A DNA stretch of 64,000 nucleotides from Acetobacter orientalis (GCF_000963965.1 NZ_BAMX01000010.1:62001-126000), one strand, 5' to 3'. Shown: positions 1-9,322, numbered from the stretch's first letter. Notes: a model not told the origin generated them from the letters alone. Numbers and translations are program-made.

Positions 1-1011
1 GCTAGACGTTGGAAACAGCCAGTCTGATGAAAAAGACACCACACAAAACCGCACCGGCGTACCTTTAAAAGCATTAGGCAGTTCACCATCATGCTCGGCA
101 GCAAGGTCAAACCAGTCCATGGCGCGGGTAATGGTCAGGTACGAGTTGGCGTCAAACCGGCGCACAAAGGCAGAGCCTTGGTAACGCAGGTACGACTCCA
201 CCTCAAACACATCACTGAACATAGACAGTGAGGCCTCTGGCGCTTGGGCGTTAGAGGGGTCTTTGCGCACCCGGCGGCCAAATTTGCGGGTTAGAGCTTC
301 TTCAGACAGGTAAGTAATATGGGCCATCATACGCGCAACAGCCAAGCCACGAGCCGGCACAACATCATGCTGCCAGTACCGGCCACCATGCCAGTCTGGG
401 TCTGCAAAAATGGACTGGCGGCCCACCTCGTTAAACGCAATATTTTGTGCCGAATGGTATGGTGCCGTGGCTATAGGCATGGCTGCCAGCATCATGTTGG
501 GGTAGGTTACAGCCCACTCCAGCACCTGCATGCCGCCCATAGACCCGCCAACCACCGCAAAGAGCCGTTCTATACCAAAATGGCGCACCAATTTGTATTG
601 CGCGCGTACCATGTCGCGCACGGTAACGGGCGGAAAGTCAGTGCCCCACCGTTCTGTGCCATCACCCACGCCATCTGTACGCAAAGAGCGCGGGCCGGTA
701 CTGCCCATGCAGCCCCCTAGCACATTCATGCAAATAACAAAAAAGCGGTTGGTATCAATAGGGCGCCCCGGCCCCACCATACGCGACCACCAGCCGGGTT
801 TGCCCGTTAGGGGGTGCTCTTCGGCCACATACTGGTCGCCTGTAAAGGCGTGGCACACCACAATGGCATTATCTTTTGTGGGAGAGAGTGTACCGTAGCT
901 GCAATACGCAACATCAAGTGCGGCAAGATGCACCCCACACTCAAGGTCTAACCCCTCGGGGAAGGTACAGTGCTGGTGCTCTCCAACATCGAGAGGGGCT
1001 GTGCTGTTCAT
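1..1011 (-). CDS. metX: Homoserine O-acetyltransferase MetX, 3' end outside window
   Basis: Transfers acetyl from acetyl-CoA to homoserine, the first committed step of methionine synthesis in the cytoplasm. Read on the minus strand from the ATG at 1011, an open frame of 337 codons runs to the window edge. It has the alpha/beta-hydrolase fold signatures of the family: CHAFTGD near residue 53, the CMGSTGP oxyanion segment near 101, and the nucleophile elbow GGSMGGMQ with Ser157. [20 protein letters not shown] follows, and SSDWLFP carries the likely catalytic Asp331. Family members run about 380 residues, so only the last 40-50 residues with the catalytic His are missing. It lies 144 bp downstream of lepA on the same strand. 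I saw no recognisable riboswitch in that gap. Confidence 0.95.
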   Translation of the reverse strand, partial: MNSTAPLDVGEHQHCTFPEGLDLECGVHLAALDVAYCSYGTLSPTKDNAIVVCHAFTGDQYVAEEHPLTGKPGWWSRMVGPGRPIDTNRFFVICMNVLGGCMGSTGPRSLRTDGVGDGTERWGTDFPPVTVRDMVRAQYKLVRHFGIERLFAVVGGSMGGMQVLEWAVTYPNMMLAAMPIATAPYHSAQNIAFNEVGRQSIFADPDWHGGRYWQHDVVPARGLAVARMMAHITYLSEEALTRKFGRRVRKDPSNAQAPEASLSMFSDVFEVESYLRYQGSAFVRRFDANSYLTITRAMDWFDLAAEHDGELPNAFKGTPVRFCVVSFSSDWLFPTSS

Positions 1012-1155
1012 GGCTTACTCGACAACTCCGGCAAGATGAACCCGACATAAGCGCACAAACAGGACTTAGCAAGTACGCTTTAGCGTGGGTGCTGGTTTGC
1101 GCTCAGGCACGCAACGGCAAAGCAGGAGCATGTAACACGCCCCTGCCCTTTTATT

Positions 1156-2961
1156 TTAGCCATCCATCTTGAGGGCAGCAAGGAAGGCACTTTGTGGAAT
1201 TTCCACCTTACCAAACTGCCGCATGCGCTTTTTACCTTCTTTCTGCTTATCCAGCAGCTTGCGCTTACGTGAAATGTCACCACCATAACATTTGGCCGTC
1301 ACGTCTTTGGAGAGTGCGCCAATGGTTTCACGCGCAATCACTTTGCTGCCAATAGCGGCCTGAATAGCAATTTTAAACAACTGGCGCGGAATAAGGTCTT
1401 TCAAGCGGGCGCAAATAGCGCGCCCACGCGCTTCTGACGCAGATCGATGCGCGATGAAAGACAGCGCATCTACCGACTCTTGGTTGACCAGAATAGAGAT
1501 ACGCACAAGATCGCTCTCTTCGTAGCCGTCCATCTGGTAGTCAAAGCTGGCATACCCGCGTGTGAGAGACTTCAAACGGTCATAGAAGTCAAACACCACT
1601 TCGTTCAAGGGTAGGCGGTAAACGGCCATAGCCCGGTTGCCCACGTAAGTTAGGTCAACCTGCACACCGCGCCGCTCTGTGCACAACGTAAGCACAGCGC
1701 CCAGATACTCGTCTGGCACCATAATGGTGGCTTTGATCCACGGTTCGTAAATCGCCTCAATCTGGGACAGGTCAGGCATATCAGCCGGGTTATGGAGTTC
1801 TTCTTCAACCCCGTTGGTCAGGGTCAGTTTGTAGACAACCGATGGTGCCGTCGCAATCAGGTCAAGGTCGAACTCACGCGATAGGCGTTCTTGAATAATT
1901 TCAAGGTGCAACAGGCCCAAAAAGCCACAGCGGAACCCAAAGCCCAACGCGGCAGAGGTTTCTGCCTCATAATGGAACGAGGCATCGTTCAGGCGTAGTT
2001 TGGCAAGGCTGTCGCGCAGTTTTTCAAAGTCATCTGCCACAATGGGGAAGAGACCACACCACACAACCGGAATAGACGGCTTAAAGCCTGCCAGTGCCGT
2101 TTCTGCCGGGCGGCGGTCGTCTGTAATGGTGTCACCCACGTTACAGTCAGCCACGGTTTTAATGGCGGCGTTAATATACCCCATCTCACCCGGGCCAAGG
2201 CTTTCAACGTTGGTCATGCGTGGGGAGAACACACCCACCTGGTCAACCAGATGCACAGCGCCGTTAGACATCATGCGAATTTTCATGCCGCGCTTCAGCC
2301 GGCCTTCTTTGATTCGCACCAGCACGATCACGCCCAGATAGGGGTCGTACCAGCTATCAACCAGCATGGCTTGTAGGGGCTTTTCAGCATCACCTACCGG
2401 TGGGGGCAAACGGGTTACAATGGCTTCCAGCACGCCTTCAATATTCAGGCCGGTTTTGGCAGAAATTTCCACCGCATCATCGGCCGGAATGCCAATCACT
2501 TCTTCAATTTGGGCTTTAACGCGCTCTGGTTCTGCTGCGGGTAGGTCAACTTTGTTGAGCACGGGCACAATTTCGTGGTTGGCATCAATGGCCTGGTACA
2601 CGTTAGCCAGTGTTTGGGCTTCTACCCCTTGAGAGGCATCAACAACCAACAAAGACCCTTCACACGCCGCCAAAGACCGACTGACCTCGTAGGCAAAGTC
2701 AACATGTCCGGGGGTGTCCATCAGGTTCAACACATAGGTGTTGCCGTCTTTGGCCGGGTAGGTCAGACGCACGGTCTGGGCCTTGATGGTAATACCCCGC
2801 TCTCGCTCCAGATCCATGTTATCGAGCACCTGATTAGACATCTCGCGGGCGGTCAAAGCCCCGCAAGCCTGAATTAGGCGGTCAGCCAGTGTCGATTTCC
2901 CATGGTCAATATGGGCGATAATCGAGAAATTGCGGATGAGCGAAAGGGGTGTGTCGGTCAT
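1156..2961 (-). CDS. lepA: Elongation factor 4 (LepA), ribosome back-translocating GTPase
   Basis: Translational GTPase that acts on stalled or mis-translocated ribosomes. The protein is 601 aa, the usual LepA length. The P-loop AHIDHGKST lies at residues 16-24, followed by the switch motif DTPGHVDF and the guanine-recognition NKVD. The LepA-specific C-terminal domain ends [17 protein letters not shown]. The open frame extends 28 codons further upstream, but the ATG at 2961 is preceded by GGGAG at good spacing and gives the family N-terminus ([20 protein letters not shown]), so I place the start there. It is upstream of metX and downstream of an S24-like regulator gene on the same strand. Confidence 0.97.
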   Translation of the reverse strand: MTDTPLSLIRNFSIIAHIDHGKSTLADRLIQACGALTAREMSNQVLDNMDLERERGITIKAQTVRLTYPAKDGNTYVLNLMDTPGHVDFAYEVSRSLAACEGSLLVVDASQGVEAQTLANVYQAIDANHEIVPVLNKVDLPAAEPERVKAQIEEVIGIPADDAVEISAKTGLNIEGVLEAIVTRLPPPVGDAEKPLQAMLVDSWYDPYLGVIVLVRIKEGRLKRGMKIRMMSNGAVHLVDQVGVFSPRMTNVESLGPGEMGYINAAIKTVADCNVGDTITDDRRPAETALAGFKPSIPVVWCGLFPIVADDFEKLRDSLAKLRLNDASFHYEAETSAALGFGFRCGFLGLLHLEIIQERLSREFDLDLIATAPSVVYKLTLTNGVEEELHNPADMPDLSQIEAIYEPWIKATIMVPDEYLGAVLTLCTERRGVQVDLTYVGNRAMAVYRLPLNEVVFDFYDRLKSLTRGYASFDYQMDGYEESDLVRISILVNQESVDALSFIAHRSASEARGRAICARLKDLIPRQLFKIAIQAAIGSKVIARETIGALSKDVTAKCYGGDISRKRKLLDKQKEGKKRMRQFGKVEIPQSAFLAALKMDG

Positions 2962-3073
2962 GTTGCTCCCTTTAAGCGATACGGAAGCAAAAGTCAGCCG
3001 CTTACAGAAGGCTTCTTTACGCTTTTCGTGTAAATTTTTACGCAAATACGGTGTGTGCTGCCTGATGTACCCC

Positions 3074-3766
3074 TTAAAGGGTCATCATCACAATACGATG
3101 CACCCATAACCCAGATGTATTTTCGGGCACAACAATGCTCTGCAACTCGGCTGAGGGGTCGTAAAACGGGGTAATAACCGGCGGCAACCCGGCTTGCCAG
3201 ATTCCCACAACAGGGGCCTGCCCCTGCCGCACCAGCAAAACCCTGTCTGAGCGGCGCAAAGGGTGGTCTGGCAAGAGCACAAGAGAGCTGCCCTCACGCA
3301 GGGTGGGTTCTAAGGTTGGGCTGTCTACCCGCACGCTATAGGCCTCGGCTGGTAAACTACTGGGCAGCATAGCGTGCTCCCACTTTAGGCCCACTGGGTA
3401 GCCTTGCTCATCATACAAACGGGTTTCAGAAAGCCGAGACAAAGGCAGGGCTGGCGCTTGCCTTACTGCATGGCGGTGCTGCGTAGGCGCTGGCGCACCG
3501 AGCGCACTCCCGCGCAGGCCCTGCGCCTCTGCCCCTTCTACTTGTTGCGCAAAAACAGACCACGGCACATGCAAAACAGAAAGGGCTGCCAGCAAACTTG
3601 GCATAGCGGGCCAGCGGTACCCGCCATGACCACCCACACGGCGTGAAGGGTTAAAGGTTGTTGCATCTAACCCAGCCGCTTTTGCCAGAGCCGAGGGCGT
3701 TAGCCCCCGCTCAAAAGCCAATGTGTCGAGCATATGCCACACTGTCTCTGGCTGGATTGTAACCAC
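3074..3766 (-). CDS. S24 (LexA/CI-like) peptidase-domain transcriptional regulator
   Basis: 230-aa protein with an N-terminal region that could be a helix-turn-helix (residues about 15-60, [18 protein letters not shown]) and a C-terminal S24-like beta domain. The segment [12 protein letters not shown] (about 148-159) matches the family motif around the catalytic Ser (usually S-M-E-P-T-L-x-x-G-D). I see no convincing partner Lys in the expected downstream strand, where VVGIWQAGL occurs instead, so self-cleavage may be lost. The first codon is GTG at 3766, directly abutting the TAA stop of the preceding small gene, which suggests translational coupling. Targets cannot be told from sequence. Confidence 0.72.
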   Translation of the reverse strand: MVTIQPETVWHMLDTLAFERGLTPSALAKAAGLDATTFNPSRRVGGHGGYRWPAMPSLLAALSVLHVPWSVFAQQVEGAEAQGLRGSALGAPAPTQHRHAVRQAPALPLSRLSETRLYDEQGYPVGLKWEHAMLPSSLPAEAYSVRVDSPTLEPTLREGSSLVLLPDHPLRRSDRVLLVRQGQAPVVGIWQAGLPPVITPFYDPSAELQSIVVPENTSGLWVHRIVMMTL

Positions 3767-4036
3767 TTAGCTACCAACGCCCGGCTTAAGGGGGGCTTTG
3801 CGTTTAAGCACCTCTTGCGTATGCCGGGCCTGCCCCTCTTCTGTTATGTAAAAGCGGCCTTGGGCAGAGCGGGTTACAAACCCCATACCCTGCATGCGTT
3901 TAAGGCAGGGGTCGTCTTGCAGGCCCTCCGGCCGCCCTAGAGCGCCAGACAGGCACAGCCTGTGCAGGGCAGAGCGGCAGCAGGTCTCTAGGTAGGGTTC
4001 TTTCCAGACTTTGCTCAAAATACCCTCTTTTTTCAC
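3767..4036 (-). CDS. Small winged-helix-like conserved hypothetical protein
   Basis: 89 aa, GTG start. The C-terminal half, LKRMQGMGFVTRSAQGRFYITEEGQ, looks like the recognition helix and wing of a winged helix (pattern L-x2-G-hydrophobic-x-R...hydrophobic-T-x-E-G). It sits 14 bp downstream of the ABC-F stop codon and abuts the start of the S24-like regulator, so the three genes probably form one transcript. The function is unknown, and a DNA-binding role is inferred from the wing-like pattern only. Confidence 0.6.
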   Translation of the reverse strand: MKKEGILSKVWKEPYLETCCRSALHRLCLSGALGRPEGLQDDPCLKRMQGMGFVTRSAQGRFYITEEGQARHTQEVLKRKAPLKPGVGS

Positions 4037-4050
4037 CCGTTTGGCTGCGT

Positions 4051-5670
4051 TTAATGCAGGCCCGGTGCTTCCTGCCCGGTGCGGGCAACGTATTCTGTAT
4101 AGCCACCACCATATTGGTGCAGCCCATCTGCGCTGAGTTCAAGCACGCGGTTAGAAAGGGCTGCCAGAAAATGCCGATCATGCGAGACAAACAGCATAGT
4201 GCCTTCATAGTTTGCCAAGGCTTTAATCAACATTTCCTTAGTGCCAATGTCCAAATGGTTGGTGGGTTCGTCCAGCACCAGAAAATTGGGCGGGTCAAAC
4301 AGCATAAGCGCCATAACCAGACGGGCTTTTTCACCACCTGAAAGCACGCGGCAGCTTTTTTCAACCTCATCACCCGAAAAACCAAAGCCACCAGCCAAAG
4401 AGCGCAAAGCCCCTTGGTTAGCGAGCGGGAAAGCCCGCTCAAGCGTTTCAAAAATAGTTAAGCTGCCATCAAGCACGTCCATGGCGTGCTGGGCAAAATA
4501 CCCCATTTTCACGTTACTACCTATTGTAACGGTGCCCGCATCTGGCTGGGTTGTACCCGCTATCAACTTAAGCAGGGTTGATTTACCAGCCCCATTCACA
4601 CCCATAATACAGCACCGCTCACCACGGCGAATAAGCAGGTCTAGCCCTTTATAAATAACCTTACTGCCGTAGCTTTTATCGACCCCCTGCAAACTGGCCA
4701 CCACATCGCCCGAGCGCGGCGCAGGCGGGAACTCAAAGCTCATGGCCTGCCGCCGCTTTGGTGGCTCTACACGGTCAATTTTATCCAGCTTTTTTACGCG
4801 GCTTTGCACCTGCGCGGCATGAGACGCACGGGCTTTAAAGCGCTCAATAAAGCTCACCTCTTTAGCCAACATGGCCTGCTGGCGCTCAAACTGGGCCTGC
4901 TGCTGTTTTTCGCTTATGGCGCGTTGCTGCTCGTAAAACTCATAATCGCCTGAGTAACTGGTCAGCGTACCGCCATCAATTTCAATAACTTTATTAATAA
5001 TACGGTTCATAAACGCCCGGTCGTGCGAGGTCATGAGCAGCGCACCATCGTAACCAGACAAAAACTGCTCCAGCCAGATCAGGCTTTCCAGATCCAAATG
5101 GTTGCTTGGTTCGTCAAGCAGCATAACGTCTGGGCGCATCAGCAAAATGCGCCCTAGGGCTACACGCATTTTCCAGCCACCCGACAAATTGCCAACATCG
5201 CCATCCATCATGGCTTGGCTAAAGCCGAGCCCATGCAGCACTTCACGTGCTTTGCCGTCTAGCGCGTAACCGCCTAACTCTTCAAAACGGGCCTGCACCT
5301 CACCAAATCGCTCCAAAATGCTTTCAAGCTGGTCATACTGTTCTGGGTCGGCCATGGCGGCTTCAAGCACGGCAAGTTCTGCCGCCACCTCAGACACTGC
5401 GCCCGCCCCGTTCATGACCTCTGCCACAGCAGAGCGGCCAGACATCTCACCCACATCTTGGCTAAAAAACCCAACGCTTACGCCGCGGTCTACCAATACC
5501 TGCCCTTCATCGGGCTCTTCCTGCTTGGTCATCATACGGAAAAGCGTTGACTTACCGGCCCCATTTGGCCCCACAAGCCCTACTTTTTCGCCTTTTTGCA
5601 ACGCGGCTGAGGCTTCAATAAAAATGACGCGCTGGCCGTTATGCTTACTAATATTATCAAGGCGGATCAT
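4051..5670 (-). CDS. ABC-F family ATPase (ribosome-associated, duplicated nucleotide-binding domains)
   Basis: 539 aa with two ABC nucleotide-binding domains and no membrane segments, the ABC-F arrangement. Domain 1 has Walker A GPNGAGKST (about 34-42), signature LSGGWK and Walker B LLDEPSNHLD. The charged linker (about 240-320, EFYEQQRAISEKQQQAQ onward) is where ABC-F proteins reach the ribosomal P site. Domain 2 has GVNGAGKST, LSGGEKAR and VLDEPTNHLD. Length and linker are closest to the EttA/YbiT size class, and I do not assign a subfamily. Members act as translation factors or target-protection antibiotic-resistance proteins. Housekeeping is more likely here because the neighbour is lepA. 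Confidence 0.92.
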   Translation of the reverse strand: MIRLDNISKHNGQRVIFIEASAALQKGEKVGLVGPNGAGKSTLFRMMTKQEEPDEGQVLVDRGVSVGFFSQDVGEMSGRSAVAEVMNGAGAVSEVAAELAVLEAAMADPEQYDQLESILERFGEVQARFEELGGYALDGKAREVLHGLGFSQAMMDGDVGNLSGGWKMRVALGRILLMRPDVMLLDEPSNHLDLESLIWLEQFLSGYDGALLMTSHDRAFMNRIINKVIEIDGGTLTSYSGDYEFYEQQRAISEKQQQAQFERQQAMLAKEVSFIERFKARASHAAQVQSRVKKLDKIDRVEPPKRRQAMSFEFPPAPRSGDVVASLQGVDKSYGSKVIYKGLDLLIRRGERCCIMGVNGAGKSTLLKLIAGTTQPDAGTVTIGSNVKMGYFAQHAMDVLDGSLTIFETLERAFPLANQGALRSLAGGFGFSGDEVEKSCRVLSGGEKARLVMALMLFDPPNFLVLDEPTNHLDIGTKEMLIKALANYEGTMLFVSHDRHFLAALSNRVLELSADGLHQYGGGYTEYVARTGQEAPGLH

Positions 5671-5790
5671 ACGTAGGGTCTTTCTGGCTTATGGTGCGGC
5701 CACTTATTCCCGAAGCGAGCAAGAAGGTAAACCACCAAGGTGGGCAGCATGCCAAGAAGAGCGCGTTACACGCTCAACCAGCCCGCCTTT

Positions 5791-6660
5791 TTACCCAGCC
5801 ACCAAAGGCGGCAACGCAGCGCGCATATAGTGCATTAATGACGTTGCCCCTTTATGCGGTGCATCTGGCTGGGCGTAACGGTTGGCCACAAAAATCTCTG
5901 TCATGTGTGCGTAAGAGTGCGCTGCCTGTTCTGAAAAACCATGAGAGCGGTAGTAACTCAGCCATGCCTCTGGCGGCACCTCGTTCACTTGCACCGAGCG
6001 CCCTAAAACCTGCTCCATATTGTGCGCAACTTCTGCCGGGGTATAACGCTTAGGCCCTTCAATAAAATAAGTGCCAACCTGCTCAACCGGAGCAGCCAGC
6101 AAGTGTGCCGCAAACTGCCCAACATCGTGCGGGGCCACCATGGCAACCGGCACAGTTGCAGGCAGCACGCTTGAAAGCACACCATTTGCCAGCACCTGCG
6201 GCACGGCCGCACACCAATTGCTCATGTAATAAGCCGCACGTACGCAACATAGGGGTATGCCAAGCTGTTGCGCACCTTGTTCAAATTCATACAAAACCCC
6301 AAGGTCTGCACAATGGGCACCGGCTTGCGCCCCGTAGGTTGACTGCACGACTATTTTTTCAAGCGCCACACCGCGCAAGGCGCTTAAAATGGCGTGTACG
6401 CTTTGCCGCTCCAGCACATCTGTATTACCGCCTACTGCGGCAGGTGGGTTAAGTAAAAAAGCCCGCTTAGCGTGCTTAAAAACAGTTTTTAGGGCTTGCG
6501 TGTTGTGTATGTCCAACACGGCTGCTGCCGCATTTTTGTGCTGCCACGCGGCTGTTTTGGCCGCACTTCTAGTTACCACAGTAACGCTATGCCCTAACGC
6601 CAAAAGCGTATTGGCTACAGCAGCCCCAACATGCCCACCAGCGCCCAAAACCACATACAT
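5791..6660 (-). CDS. NmrA-like NAD(P)-binding oxidoreductase
   Basis: 289 aa. The N-terminus MYVVLGAGGHVGAAVANTL is a Rossmann nucleotide-binding loop of the atypical SDR/NmrA type (G-x-G-G-x-x-G). Later VRAAYYMSNW and GPKRYTPAEVA follow the pattern of NmrA/quinone-oxidoreductase-2 (QOR2) proteins. An upstream in-frame ATG at 6678 exists. The ATG at 6660 is preceded by AAAGG at 9-nt spacing and starts right at the Rossmann strand, so I choose it. The substrate is not evident. Members include redox sensors and quinone reductases. Confidence 0.8.
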   Translation of the reverse strand: MYVVLGAGGHVGAAVANTLLALGHSVTVVTRSAAKTAAWQHKNAAAAVLDIHNTQALKTVFKHAKRAFLLNPPAAVGGNTDVLERQSVHAILSALRGVALEKIVVQSTYGAQAGAHCADLGVLYEFEQGAQQLGIPLCCVRAAYYMSNWCAAVPQVLANGVLSSVLPATVPVAMVAPHDVGQFAAHLLAAPVEQVGTYFIEGPKRYTPAEVAHNMEQVLGRSVQVNEVPPEAWLSYYRSHGFSEQAAHSYAHMTEIFVANRYAQPDAPHKGATSLMHYMRAALPPLVAG

Positions 6661-6733
6661 GCCAGCAAACCTTTCCATACCCGCAAAACAAGAGGGAAAA
6701 GGCTAACAGAGCAGGCACTATACAGCACCCCAT

Positions 6734-6769
6734 AAAAAAACGCCTGCATGGTTACAAACCACACAGGCG
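6734..6769 (-). terminator. Intrinsic terminator of the small membrane protein gene
   Basis: Read on the minus strand, CGCCTG...CAGGCG (arms 6764-6769 and 6741-6746) with an inner TGGT/ACCA helix is followed by seven T residues. It lies about 35 bp past the stop of the gene at 6804. Confidence 0.75.
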
Positions 6770-6803
6770 CATATTTTAAAGGCTTGTTTGTAACAGGTTT
6801 AAC

Positions 6804-6974
6804 TTAAGCCTGTTCAATATTGTCCTGCTTAACACCCTGCACAACGTAACCGCCCATAAGCAGGGCTGGCACCACAAACGCAAGGCAAAATGCGGGAAAG
6901 CTCAGGTCGCTCAGCTTTGTGCCTACCAGCATCAAATCTACACCAAAAACGACAAGACTTGCATAAACGCCCAT
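6804..6974 (-). CDS. Small two-helix membrane protein, paralogue of the gene at 7947-8135
   Basis: 56 aa starting MGVYASLVVFGVDLMLVG. It has two hydrophobic stretches (about 2-18 and 27-44) joined by a short turn, then a polar C-terminus YVVQGVKQDNIEQA. The ATG at 6974 follows AAAAAAGG at 9-nt spacing, so I prefer it to the upstream in-frame ATG at 7022. It aligns end to end with the protein at 7947-8135: shared LSFPAF/LTFPEF, LMGGYV/LMSVYV and GVKQDN/GAKQEN. The function is unknown. The pair flanks a Nudix hydrolase gene on the other strand. Confidence 0.65.
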   Translation of the reverse strand: MGVYASLVVFGVDLMLVGTKLSDLSFPAFCLAFVVPALLMGGYVVQGVKQDNIEQA

Positions 6975-7410
6975 TGGGTCTGACCTTTTTTCAAATAGTA
7001 TGCCTGCATCAGAACTTTTCAAAAAAACTGAGCAAGAATACGCCTAAATGAGTGAGAACTGCGGCCCACATTGTTAGGCAACACTCTCTTGCCAGACACC
7101 CTACTATTTTGATGTAAAAAGTCAATTTATTCTTGACGAACACTAAGAGAACCGAATTGGTCTTCTTTAAATTTTCAATCTATACTGAACAGAATAAATA
7201 AATATAGTTTTTTGATTTATAGTTTCTATATATTTAAATTTTGCATGAAACATATAGAAAGAGCAGCATTTCCGCCATTTGCCTTCCCGCTCACACGGCC
7301 CATCGTAGCCCTCACCCACAGGTCAATAGCCGTGCTCTAATGCGGCATTAAGCCAGCAGCACAATCATGCTATGCCCGCATATCGCCCACTCAGCCCTAA
7401 GGAACCGGCA
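6975..7410. other. AT-rich divergent intergenic region
   Basis: About 435 bp with no gene, between the small membrane protein gene (leftward) and the Nudix gene (rightward). 7100-7260 is strongly AT-rich compared with the surrounding chromosome, with runs such as AATAAATAAATATAG and TATATATTTAAA. It should contain promoters for both directions, but I could not single out a -35/-10 pair with confidence. Confidence 0.5.
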
Positions 7411-7836
7411 ATGACTCGAGAGATTTTCCCGCGCGTTGGGTGCGGTGCAGTGTTACTTAAAAACAATGCACTCTTGCTCGTGCATAGAAAACGAGACCCA
7501 GAAAGCGACCATTGGGGGCTACCCGGTGGCAAAGTAGACCCGTTTGAAACCGTGCCCCAAGCCGTTGTGCGCGAAATTAAGGAAGAAACAGGCGTGCACA
7601 TTACACACCTCCGCCTGCTCTGCCTTGTTGACCACATTGCACCAGACCACAGCGCACACTGGGTTGCCCCAGTCTATTTGGCAGAAAAATTTGAAGGCAA
7701 ACCCAGCGTAAAAGAGCCTAACGCCTTAGCTGGCGTTAAATGGTGCCCCCTTAACGCCCTACCGGCAAAACTAACCTATGCCACCCACATTGCACTAAAA
7801 GCACTGTATGCCCAAAACATGGTAGTTCAGGCTTAA
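7411..7836 (+). CDS. Nudix hydrolase
   Basis: 141 aa that hydrolyses a nucleoside-diphosphate-X bond. A complete Nudix box, G-x5-E-x7-R-E-hydrophobic-x-E-E-x-G-hydrophobic, runs from GGKVDPFE to REIKEETGV (about residues 39-61). The motif glutamates needed for Mg2+ are present. NHWGLPGG-like SDHWGLPGG precedes it. The ATG at 7411 has AAGGAA upstream at 8-nt spacing, so I prefer it to the in-frame ATG at 7372. The substrate (ADP-ribose, oxidised nucleotide or other) cannot be read from the sequence. A 12-bp imperfect inverted repeat at 7861-7896 follows the gene but has no T-tract. Confidence 0.9.
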   Translation: MTREIFPRVGCGAVLLKNNALLLVHRKRDPESDHWGLPGGKVDPFETVPQAVVREIKEETGVHITHLRLLCLVDHIAPDHSAHWVAPVYLAEKFEGKPSVKEPNALAGVKWCPLNALPAKLTYATHIALKALYAQNMVVQA

Positions 7837-7946
7837 CGCTACAAAACCCAAGCCTACGCATTAGCTTTACGGTTTAGGCCGGAGCCGTAAAACTAAGCTG
7901 AGCTCCCCCTCCCTACAAGTAGAGCCAAGGCGTTGAATGTAAGGGC

Positions 7947-8135
7947 TTATTCACATTCTGCGCTTAGTTGCCGCTCACGGTTTTCTTGCTTTGCACCATA
8001 CGCCACATAAACACTCATAAGCACAATTGGGAAAATAAACGCCGCAGAAAACTCCGGAAATGTCAGGCTATTGTATTTTAGGCTAACAAAGATGATATCC
8101 AGCCCAATAAGCGTAAAGCAAAGAAACATACCCAT
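7947..8135 (-). CDS. Small two-helix membrane protein, paralogue of the gene at 6804-6974
   Basis: 62 aa, MGMFLCFTLIGLDIIFVSL then LTFPEFSAAFIFPIVLMSVY, ending in a charged tail YGAKQENRERQLSAECE. It has two predicted membrane helices. An in-frame ATG at 8246 would add 37 residues, but only the part from 8135 aligns with the sister protein, and GGAG lies 11 nt before that ATG. No known family is recognised. The shared segment between the helices (x-S-L-T/S-F-P-x-F) is the best-conserved piece and could be the functional motif. Confidence 0.62.
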   Translation of the reverse strand: MGMFLCFTLIGLDIIFVSLKYNSLTFPEFSAAFIFPIVLMSVYVAYGAKQENRERQLSAECE

Positions 8136-8497
8136 TTTCTTATAAACTCCAGAAAATATAGGCTTTTGCGCTGCATTGCATAAACCACGGTTGCGCAACA
8201 CCCCAATATTCCAAAATAAATTTGCAGGAATATTTTCTAATTTCATTTGGTTATTATTTTATTTATTGAGTCAATATAAATAAAAATGTGATATATAAAC
8301 AAACATTATAGAGTTTTATATTTTATTAAACACCCACACTGCAAGCCCAGCTTTACAGCCCAACAAACCAGCAGTGCGCATGCCGTATTCTCTCATAAAG
8401 CTGCCATTTTATCACCACATAGTGCGCTCTACTCTGCTTGCACAGGGAAACCCATTTTGTGGGTTTTTCTCTTTGAATGACAAAAAAGGCATTTGAA
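8136..8497. other. Intergenic region with AT-rich block and a leader hairpin
   Basis: About 360 bp between the leftward small membrane protein gene and the rightward CpxP-like gene. 8240-8335 is very AT-rich. At 8448-8466 the hairpin AAACCCA-TTTTG-TGGGTTT is followed by T residues up to 8468, about 30 nt before the next ATG. This is a terminator-like or attenuator-like structure in that gene's leader. Confidence 0.5.
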
Positions 8498-9019
8498 ATG
8501 AAAAAGGCTTTACTGGCCACCGCCCTGACATTTGGCATGCTGAGTGCTGCTGGTTCTTTGGCACGTGCAGAAGATGCACCACAGCCACCAGCTCCACCGC
8601 CGCATGGCATGCACGGCATGTGCCACCACCACGGGCCTATTCTTTCCCTTGATGGTGTTAAACTTACCTCTGCACAAAAGAAAAAAGTGCAGGCCATTCT
8701 TGATGCCAATCGCCCAGACCCCAAAGCCGACATGGAGCAAGAACGGAGCTTTCACCAGCAAATCCGTACCCTGCTAACCAGCCCCGGCCCGGTTGATACC
8801 ACGCAGCTTACTGCGCTTGAGCAGCAAATAACCACATTGCACAGCCAGCGCGAGGCCGCACGCCTTAACACGCAGGTGCAAATTCATGACGTGCTGACCA
8901 AAAAGCAGCTTAAGCAAATTGCAGACAAAGCAGAGGAAGAACGCCCCTGCCCGCCCCCACCACCACCGCCGGGTGCAGATGGCAACCCACCGCCGCCCCC
9001 TCCGGCAGCAGAGAAATAA
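8498..9019 (+). CDS. Periplasmic CpxP/Spy-like LTXXQ-type protein with His cluster and polyproline tail
   Basis: 173 aa. The N-terminus MKKALLATALTFGMLSAAGSLARA is a Sec signal peptide with cleavage about A24. Next come a Pro/His/Met-rich stretch (HGMHGMCHHHGP), LTSAQKKKVQAILDA resembling the LTxxQ motif, and a helical core that recalls Spy/CpxP chaperones (QQITTLHSQREAARLNTQV...LTKKQLKQI). The C-terminus is two proline runs. The ATG at 8498 follows AAAAAAGG at good spacing, and an upstream ATG at 8477 is rejected. Spy/CpxP proteins buffer envelope stress. The His/Met/Cys cluster makes metal binding plausible but unproven. Confidence 0.75.
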   Translation: MKKALLATALTFGMLSAAGSLARAEDAPQPPAPPPHGMHGMCHHHGPILSLDGVKLTSAQKKKVQAILDANRPDPKADMEQERSFHQQIRTLLTSPGPVDTTQLTALEQQITTLHSQREAARLNTQVQIHDVLTKKQLKQIADKAEEERPCPPPPPPPGADGNPPPPPPAAEK

Positions 9020-9028
9020 TACAAGCCA

Positions 9029-9060
9029 GAAAAGGCCACCCAAACCGGGTGGCCTTTTTT
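9029..9060 (+). terminator. Intrinsic terminator after the CpxP-like gene
   Basis: AAGGCCACCC/GGGTGGCCTT stem with a short AAACC-type loop and a run of T residues at 9055-9060, about 10 bp after the stop codon. Confidence 0.9.
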
Positions 9061-9241
9061 ATTGCCTAGCCCTACCACAGTTCACACTCCCGTGAAGTAT
9101 GCCAAAAAAACGTTCATAATTCCCTACCGCCGGTTGCACTCCTGCCCAATTTAAACAAACTCTGGCACGGAAGCAGGAGACAGCCTGAACCGGCCGACCT
9201 CCTGTATCATCGTCGCAACAAGAGTTAAGGAGGAGCACATC

Positions 9242-9322
9242 ATGGCTTGGACAACACCACAGGTTACCGAAATTCCTTTGGGCGCAGAAATTAACAGCTA
9301 CGTCTGCGGCCAAAAGAAATAA
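9242..9322 (+). CDS. pqqA: PqqA, peptide precursor of pyrroloquinoline quinone
   Basis: 26-residue peptide MAWTTPQVTEIPLGAEINSY followed by VCGQKK. Glu16 and Tyr20 (E-I-N-S-Y) are the pair that PqqE cross-links and that become the PQQ skeleton. A strong ribosome binding site TAAGGAGG at 9226-9233 is 8 nt upstream of the ATG. It is first in the pqqABCDE cluster and separated from pqqB by a terminator-like hairpin, consistent with the peptide being needed in excess over the enzymes. Confidence 0.97.
   Translation: MAWTTPQVTEIPLGAEINSYVCGQKK

Noticed and set aside
1012-1155. Possible SAM-II-type riboswitch ahead of metX
   Set aside because: The leader has some GCTAAAGC-like words, but I could not fit the SAM-II pseudoknot order, so no call is made.
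5318-5830. 170-codon frame opposite the ABC-F gene
   Set aside because: Shadow frame extending past the real start of the ABC-F gene, with no supporting signal.
8353-8733. 126-codon minus-strand frame opposite the CpxP-like gene
   Set aside because: Gly/Trp/Cys-rich translation caused by the proline- and histidine-rich sense strand.
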